Of a DNA stretch of 36,312 bases, positions 32,501-36,312 are shown in pieces; the stretch's first letter is position 1; each line of letters starts with the position of its first letter. Source of the stretch: CAZCFB01 sp964511535 (lineage in GTDB: Bacteria; Myxococcota_A; Polyangia; GCA-2747355; CAZCFB01); contig CAZEFW010000092.1 in assembly GCA_964511535.1 (NCBI GenBank), positions 1-36,312 of the forward strand, read 5' to 3'. The position numbers and the translations under genes were made by a program. The notes under the pieces were generated by a model, which ran no database searches, was not told the DNA's origin, and saw nothing but the letters and a program-made list of their open reading frames with translations.

Positions 32501-32547
32501 TGTTCGAGGACCTGGTCAAGCGGTACTACGAGGAGCTGGTGCGATGA
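29512..32547 (+). CDS. Large membrane protein with long coiled coil (DUF4175-like)
   Basis: About 1011 residues. Two membrane helices near the N-terminus (about 25-45 and 50-75) and one near 146-170 are followed by a beta-rich segment (about 195-420; VEDDHGLKEVRLAYQI, RVTYWLEAMDNDT) and then about 550 residues of Arg/Lys/Glu/Leu-rich coiled coil (about 430-990). This layout and the DDHGLKEV-type segment match the DUF4175 family of large envelope proteins, function unknown. It overlaps the next gene by ATGA and so is coupled to a zinc-protease-like protein. The pair could act in envelope remodelling. GTG 29500 would add 4 residues. Confidence 0.72.
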   Translation: MSHATRIIQRYLADLGRRAAVLRATRRGGLFLSGAALLALGLMLAAPSLPVTAALRLASLAMLGAGFVGFALLLVRDLVRLRRPGVQARLVGRRSPKLLSDLLSTVELASRPDDARAPYSSTLFGALARSTARRLLVLAPGSILPARALRGAAVLLSVASVSWALAAVVAPQRLARGADLVLWPHAAAGQIKEAQEPLVGDLALTYKFPAYLSRTPRQVSSSTGQISAPRGTRVELSTRTMIPTARATLLLTEEGASAPRSLALTLSGGTRLAGTILVSEPGTYRFRIETAAGRVLLDPVERRVAVEADAYPGLTLYAPADDTEVTDRSQVELGFIVEDDHGLKEVRLAYQIGGDQVRRRILWKPKEGETSRSATGKQEWDLGDADLRPGARVTYWLEAMDNDTVSGPKVAQSRPRYLKVYSPELKHQVALALMARALEHGIRVLADRLLLFAPRPPLAPSLRFDKAARVHKAQLTLRDALREVSNQLRADPMATPSLRRSVSRIMGRLSPLSDAEATQIKALRPLRRRLPFKEANLRGLAERNRKLTGEMERAVLQLADLLDEQRLKGLGRLAQELKEGRKRLKELLDRYKKAPSEALKRKILRLISQLEAKAREMMARAAKLQGTIPDEYLNTEAMGKLDVNKQLRQLSEQLRQGKMDKLDSALSALDRSLQQLEGMLGAGARSFRGGRMQGQERQFSETMDRLRGLEREQRKLAARTSKVIRRYRKKASELMKRTIEPFIRKQQARLKELRRRVGEIQESGLSAYDQGQLQRVKQRLEELDGLLAQSDLDEGLRNARRARNGLRMLEDDLGEELEDPYAMGRANARKNHRRSRGARKLADELVADLEAIFPSAGSILDGADRKELQRLQRQQQELRRAAKKLQGRLGKEGKEMPFFSPELMKKLSGAGQQMGKARGKLRSMKLQESRGHQEAAADALARAQDDLKGARKPQRVRGDGTNGPRERVKIPGADAFRPPREFREDILEAMKERAPALFEDLVKRYYEELVR

Positions 32548-34130
32548 GGGGTCGCGACATGGGCCTGGCGCTGGCGGTGGCCGCGCTGCTCCAGTGCGGC
32601 GCGGCGCACGCCCAGGACGCGCCGCTGCTGGGGCTCGATCGAATCCAGCTGCTGCTCGACCAGTGGCGGGAGCCGGAGGCGGCCGTGGCCCTGGCGCGGC
32701 TCGAGGCGCGAGGAATCTCCGGGGGGGCGCGCTACCTCGCGGTCAAGGGCGAGCTGCTGTTCCTGAAGGGCGACTACGCCGGGGCGCTGAAGGCGCTGGG
32801 CGAGGCAGAGCGCCTCAGGCCAGGTGACCCGCGCGTGGCGTTCATCCGCAAGCGAGCCGCCGCAGCGCAGGAGCTGACCCGTGGCCATGTCCGCCACCGA
32901 TCGGCTGGCGGGCACTTCGAGGTGCTCACGCCGCCCGGCAAGGACCAGCTGCTGGCCCACTTCGCGGCCGAGACCCTCGAGGCCCAGCGTCAGGCGCTGA
33001 AGGACGACCTGGGCTACGCCCCCGAGGACACCATCCGGGTAGAGGTCTACCCCACCGCAGAGGCGCTGGCCCGGGTGTCGGCCCTCACGGTGGCGGACAT
33101 CGGCCGCACCGGCACCATCGCGCTGTGCAAGTTCAACCGGCTGATGATCGTGACGCCTCGCTCGCTGCTGCGGGGCTACGGCTGGCGCGACACCCTGGCC
33201 CACGAGTACGGCCACCTGGTGGTGAGCCGCGCGTCGCACAACACGGTGCCGATCTGGCTGCACGAGGGGCTGGCCAAGTACCTCGAGGCGCGCTGGCGTT
33301 CCAGCGCCGGGGAGTCGCCCCCGCTGGCTCCGGCCCAGGAGCACCTGCTGGCCGAGGCGCTGCGAAAGGGGAAGCTGATCCCGTGGGCCAAGATGCACCC
33401 CTCCATGGCCAAGCTGCCGAGCCAGCGCGCCGCCACCATCGCCTTCGGCCAGGTGCAGATCGCGGTGGACTTCCTGGTGCGGAAGGTGGGGACCGCCGGG
33501 CTGCGCAAGGCCCTTGCGCACATGCGCCAGGACGGCAAGGACGCCTGGCAGGCCCTGGGCAGCGTCACCGGCATGACGCGGCGGCAGTTCACCGCCGCCT
33601 GGCGGCGCCACCTGCGCGGCCTGAAGCTGCGCACCCTGCCCGGCTTCGTGCCGCCGACCCTGAAGCTGGGTAAGGCCCCCAGCAGGGAACAGCGGCTGGC
33701 CTCCATGCGCCACGACCGCGCCCGGGACCTGCTGCGGCTGGCCGACCTGCTTCGCTCCAGGCGGCGCACTCGCGCGGCCATCGTGGAGTACGAGAAGGCG
33801 CGGAAGCTGCTGGGCCCGCGGGAAGAGTTCGTGGCCAACCACCTGGCGCGGGCGTACCTGGAGATCGCCAGCCCGGCCCAGGCCATCGCGGCGCTGCTGC
33901 CGGTGCTCGAGTACTACCCCGAGCTGCCCGGGCCCCAGGTGACCATCGGCATGGCCTACCTGAAGAAGGGCGGCGAGGCCGAGGCTGCGGCCCGGCACCT
34001 GAAGGTGGGCCTGCGAATCAACCCCTTCGATCCAGAGATTCACTGCGGCCTGGCGCGCGCCCTGGCTGAGAATGATTCCAAAGCGGCCGCGCTCCACGCT
34101 AAGATATGCAAGCAATTGGGGGGAAGATAG
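32544..34130 (+). CDS. Exported peptidase-MA-like zinc metalloprotease with TPR repeats
   Basis: A 528-residue protein. The signal peptide ends AHAQD (about residue 24). TPR-like repeats lie at about 30-100 and 395-525 (GDYAGALKALGEAERLRPGDP, AAARHLKVGLRINPFDPE). The central domain is a gluzincin: HEYGH (His220, Glu221, His224) binds zinc and WLHEGLAKY supplies Glu241 as the third ligand, as in peptidase MA/M1-like enzymes. It should act in the periplasm or on the surface. AGGAG at 32530-32534, inside the upstream gene, drives its start, and the ATGA overlap shows translational coupling to the DUF4175-like protein, a likely partner or substrate. Confidence 0.85.
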   Translation: MRGRDMGLALAVAALLQCGAAHAQDAPLLGLDRIQLLLDQWREPEAAVALARLEARGISGGARYLAVKGELLFLKGDYAGALKALGEAERLRPGDPRVAFIRKRAAAAQELTRGHVRHRSAGGHFEVLTPPGKDQLLAHFAAETLEAQRQALKDDLGYAPEDTIRVEVYPTAEALARVSALTVADIGRTGTIALCKFNRLMIVTPRSLLRGYGWRDTLAHEYGHLVVSRASHNTVPIWLHEGLAKYLEARWRSSAGESPPLAPAQEHLLAEALRKGKLIPWAKMHPSMAKLPSQRAATIAFGQVQIAVDFLVRKVGTAGLRKALAHMRQDGKDAWQALGSVTGMTRRQFTAAWRRHLRGLKLRTLPGFVPPTLKLGKAPSREQRLASMRHDRARDLLRLADLLRSRRRTRAAIVEYEKARKLLGPREEFVANHLARAYLEIASPAQAIAALLPVLEYYPELPGPQVTIGMAYLKKGGEAEAAARHLKVGLRINPFDPEIHCGLARALAENDSKAAALHAKICKQLGGR

Positions 34131-34193
34131 AGGCGGATTGGCCGCGGCAGGGCATGACGCGGCGCCCCGCCCTCTCACAGCGAAAGGTGCCCC

Positions 34194-36167
34194 ATGCCAC
34201 GGCTGACCTCTGATTGCCTCATCCTGTTCGAATCTCCCGAGGAGCTGCTCAATGAGTACGACAACAACCTGAAGAGCAGCGGATTGTTCGTCACGGCTGA
34301 AGTGGAGCTGCCGATCCGTGAGAAGCTGCCGTTCGTAATCGCCGTGGAGGGGACGTCGACCGAGCTGAAGGTCATCGCCGAGGTGGTCTACGCCGCGGGC
34401 GACAAGCTCGGCATGCAGGTGCACTTCGAGCCGATGACCGAACGCGCCCTGGACGCGGTGGTCAAGGGGCTACGCGCCCAGGTGGGCTCCGACTCCGAGC
34501 CGGAGCCGGAGCCCGCTGCTCCACCCATGGGTACCCCGGGGGCGCCAGGGCGGGACGCTCTGGTGACGCCGCCGCCCACCATGGCTCCAGAGAATCCGAC
34601 GCCCCCGCCGCGCGGACGTCAGACCGTCACCACGCCGCCACCCCATGAGCGAGTTGACGTCGCTCCGCCCGAGGCGGCCTCCACGGCGCAACACAGCGAG
34701 GCGCCGCTTGACCATCAGGATCCGGCGGCAAATCCGCTGTTCGCGGAGCCCACGATGGACAGCCATCCAGGTTCCCCGCCATTCGGGCTGGAGCAAACCT
34801 ACGAGGCGCCGCCGCCCCCGATGGAGGCCCCGGAGGCGCCGGCTGCCGCTGCTGACGGGGCGCAGCCTCAGCCGACGGCGCAGCAGCCGCCGCCGGCCGC
34901 CCCCGCCGCCACCTCCGACAGCGTGCCGCAGCTCTCGGTCCGCGGCATCGCCACGGGCGGCAAGGAGAGCCGGGAGTTCGAAACCATCACCCCCCTGGAC
35001 GTCCACAGCCCGGACATGAGGGAGTTGCCGCTGCTCCGGCTCGTCGCCACCATCTCCGCGGCCCAGCTGCCCCTGACCCTGGAGATCCCCCTGGAGGGGG
35101 ACGACACCGCGGTGCTCGACTTCAACATCCGGGGCAACCTGGTGTCCTTTCGCCGACAGGACAGCGCCCTGGATCTGCTCGAACGGCTGGAGCGCGACAA
35201 CAAGCTTGAACGCAAACGCAAGGAGCGGGTCATCGAGGGCCTGGGAGACAACCTGACGGACCGCGGCATCATCACCATGCTGGTGGAGCGCCGGCAGATC
35301 CGGGTCCAGGACTACTGGATGACCCTGCGCACCCAGGCAACCGACACCCTCAACGCCGCCCGCCAGCAGGGCCGAGTGGAGTACACCCTGAAGACCGCGG
35401 TCATCACCCGGCGAACGGGGATCCCCTTTGGCATGCTGGTGGTGCCCTGGATGGACGTCGCCCTGAGGGAGCTCTCCTCCGACGCGATCGAGGAGGAGCT
35501 GGGCAAGCTCTGGTTCAGCTACCCGTCGCTGAACCGTCAGTCCCGCTGGCCGCTGCATACCCTCGGCCTGGATCCACAGAGCCAGACGTTCTTCGAGGAG
35601 AGCCTCAACGGGTGCGTCACCCTGGATCACGTGCGCAAGACCAGCCCGCTCGGGATCCACCGCACCAAGCGCCTGTTCCTCACCATGCTCGCCATGGGGC
35701 TGATCCAGATCTCCGAGGAACCGGCGGCCGAGGCCAAGGTGCTGACCCCCGAGCAGCAGATCTTCGAGGAGCTGGAGCGGCGCACGAATGCGACCCGGTT
35801 CGACCAACTCGGGGTGCACTGGAGCGATCACCCGCGAGCCTACCCCAAGGCGCTCGAGCGGGTGAAGCGGGAGTTCGGACCGGAGAGCAAGTGGCACCAC
35901 TTCCACCCCGAGACCGTCCCCACCTGCAACCAGATCATCAAGATGGCCGAGGCGGCCAAGGTGTTCCTCAGCAACAAGGAGCAGCGGGTGGAGCACCGCA
36001 ACGAGCAGATCACGCGGTTCCAGCAGCAGGTCTCGGCCAATCTGATGTTCAAGCAGGCCGAGCTCATGGCCATGCGCCAGGAGTACCAGGCGGCTCGCCA
36101 GGCGCTGGAGGTGTGCCTGGAGATGGATCCACGCCGCGAGTACCAGGAGCTGCGGGCGCGGATCTGA
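34194..36167 (+). CDS. PilZ-like N-terminus joined by Pro-rich linker to a J-domain-like C-terminal region
   Basis: A 657-residue cytoplasmic protein. Residues about 1-95 look like the myxobacterial PilZ variant (FESPEELLNEYDNNLKSSGLF, VVYAAGDKLGMQVHF), a fold that can bind cyclic-di-GMP, though the usual RxxxR motif is not obvious. A Pro/Ala/Glu-rich linker runs about 96-250. The rest is helical: about 280-525 unrecognised, then about 533-605 (TRFDQLGVHW, YPKALERVKREFG, AEAAKVFLSNKEQRVEHR), which resembles a J domain without HPD, and a last TPR-like helix pair. Such chains are common in Myxococcota and their roles are mostly unknown. AAAGG stands about 7 nt before the ATG. A hairpin overlaps its stop. 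Confidence 0.7.
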   Translation: MPRLTSDCLILFESPEELLNEYDNNLKSSGLFVTAEVELPIREKLPFVIAVEGTSTELKVIAEVVYAAGDKLGMQVHFEPMTERALDAVVKGLRAQVGSDSEPEPEPAAPPMGTPGAPGRDALVTPPPTMAPENPTPPPRGRQTVTTPPPHERVDVAPPEAASTAQHSEAPLDHQDPAANPLFAEPTMDSHPGSPPFGLEQTYEAPPPPMEAPEAPAAAADGAQPQPTAQQPPPAAPAATSDSVPQLSVRGIATGGKESREFETITPLDVHSPDMRELPLLRLVATISAAQLPLTLEIPLEGDDTAVLDFNIRGNLVSFRRQDSALDLLERLERDNKLERKRKERVIEGLGDNLTDRGIITMLVERRQIRVQDYWMTLRTQATDTLNAARQQGRVEYTLKTAVITRRTGIPFGMLVVPWMDVALRELSSDAIEEELGKLWFSYPSLNRQSRWPLHTLGLDPQSQTFFEESLNGCVTLDHVRKTSPLGIHRTKRLFLTMLAMGLIQISEEPAAEAKVLTPEQQIFEELERRTNATRFDQLGVHWSDHPRAYPKALERVKREFGPESKWHHFHPETVPTCNQIIKMAEAAKVFLSNKEQRVEHRNEQITRFQQQVSANLMFKQAELMAMRQEYQAARQALEVCLEMDPRREYQELRARI

Positions 36168-36186
36168 GCGCCCCCGGGGGGGCGCT
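36167..36186. terminator. GC-rich hairpin at the stop of the PilZ-like gene
   Basis: AGCGCCCC (36167-36174) pairs with GGGGCGCT (36179-36186) around CGGG, starting within the TGA codon. The 8-bp all-GC stem is a plausible terminator, though it lacks a U-tract. Confidence 0.45.
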
Positions 36187-36187
36187 G

Positions 36188-36312
36188 GCTTGAGGCTCGA
36201 GGCTTGAGGCTTGAGGGTAGATTGTTGGCCTCGCTGCGCTCGGCGGCTTGAGGCTTGGGGCTTGAGGCTTGAGGGGAGATGGTTGGGCCTCGCTGCGCTC
36301 GGCGGCTTGAGG
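36188..36312. repeat. Tandem repeat: GGCTTGA heptamers inside a 59-bp unit
   Basis: Non-coding sequence after the last gene is built from GGCTTGA heptamers. A larger unit with a period of 59 bp repeats: its identical ending (CCTCGCTGCGCTCGGCGGCT then TGAGG) occurs at 36229-36253 and 36288-36312. The array reaches the window edge, so its full length is unknown. Confidence 0.8.

Noticed and set aside
32526..34424. Long minus-strand frame opposite the zinc protease
   Set aside because: The plus strand has a signal peptide, HEYGH and TPR motifs; the minus frame has none.
36188..36312. CRISPR-like array
   Set aside because: The repeats are direct and nearly contiguous, built from heptamers, without unique spacers or cas genes.

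Overview
This high-GC window looks like chromosome from a Myxococcota or deltaproteobacterial-type bacterium. The signs are a C-terminal MYXO-CTERM-like sorting tail on an FG-GAP protein, many predicted lipoproteins, a Ser/Thr protein kinase, a PilZ protein, a DUF4175-like membrane protein, several radical SAM enzymes and a strong candidate selenoprotein. I see no tRNA, rRNA, CRISPR array, insertion sequence or phage gene. No gene-free stretch exceeds about 145 bases.

Layout. 1-2321 (+): the end of an amino-acid dehydrogenase, an alanine-aminotransferase-like enzyme, and an unusual protein with two HU-like domains behind a possible export signal. 2456-4756: a soluble PAS histidine kinase (+) converging on a TonB-like protein (-). 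4865-10866 (+): a subtilisin-like/EF-hand/FG-GAP surface protein, a small repeat-rich lipoprotein-like protein, and a radical SAM protein. 10863-12521 (-): a lower-GC coiled-coil membrane protein, followed by a CDF-type cation transporter (+, 12583-13296). 17660-13338 (-): a tightly coupled four-gene operon encoding a fusion of a cysteine hydrolase with a flavoprotein, an RlmN-like radical SAM protein, an MFS transporter and a methyltransferase. 17702-20442: a vWA lipoprotein (+), a thioredoxin-like lipoprotein with an in-frame UGA in a UxxC motif (-), and a third lipoprotein (+). 23295-20556 (-): a group II PLP decarboxylase coupled to a radical SAM protein. 23366-26253 (+): an SGNH-hydrolase-like lipoprotein and a membrane Ser/Thr kinase. 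29381-26314 (-): ECF sigma factor, anti-sigma factor, a small exported protein, then glgC. 29512-36167 (+): a DUF4175-like protein, a peptidase-MA-like zinc protease and a PilZ/J-like protein.

The strongest novelty is the gene at 18852-19532. Two open frames in the same register are separated only by one TGA, which falls exactly where a thioredoxin-fold protein carries its first active-site cysteine (W-U-G-S-C). Starting 11 nt after the UGA is a long hairpin whose apical loop begins with G, as expected of a bacterial SECIS element. The second is the 17660-13338 operon. Its genes overlap or nearly touch, and two of its enzymes lack residues that define the best-known members of their families: the flavoprotein has no CxxC, and the RlmN-like protein has Ile where RlmN has its resolving Cys. 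This points to an uncharacterised small-molecule or modification pathway with its own exporter.
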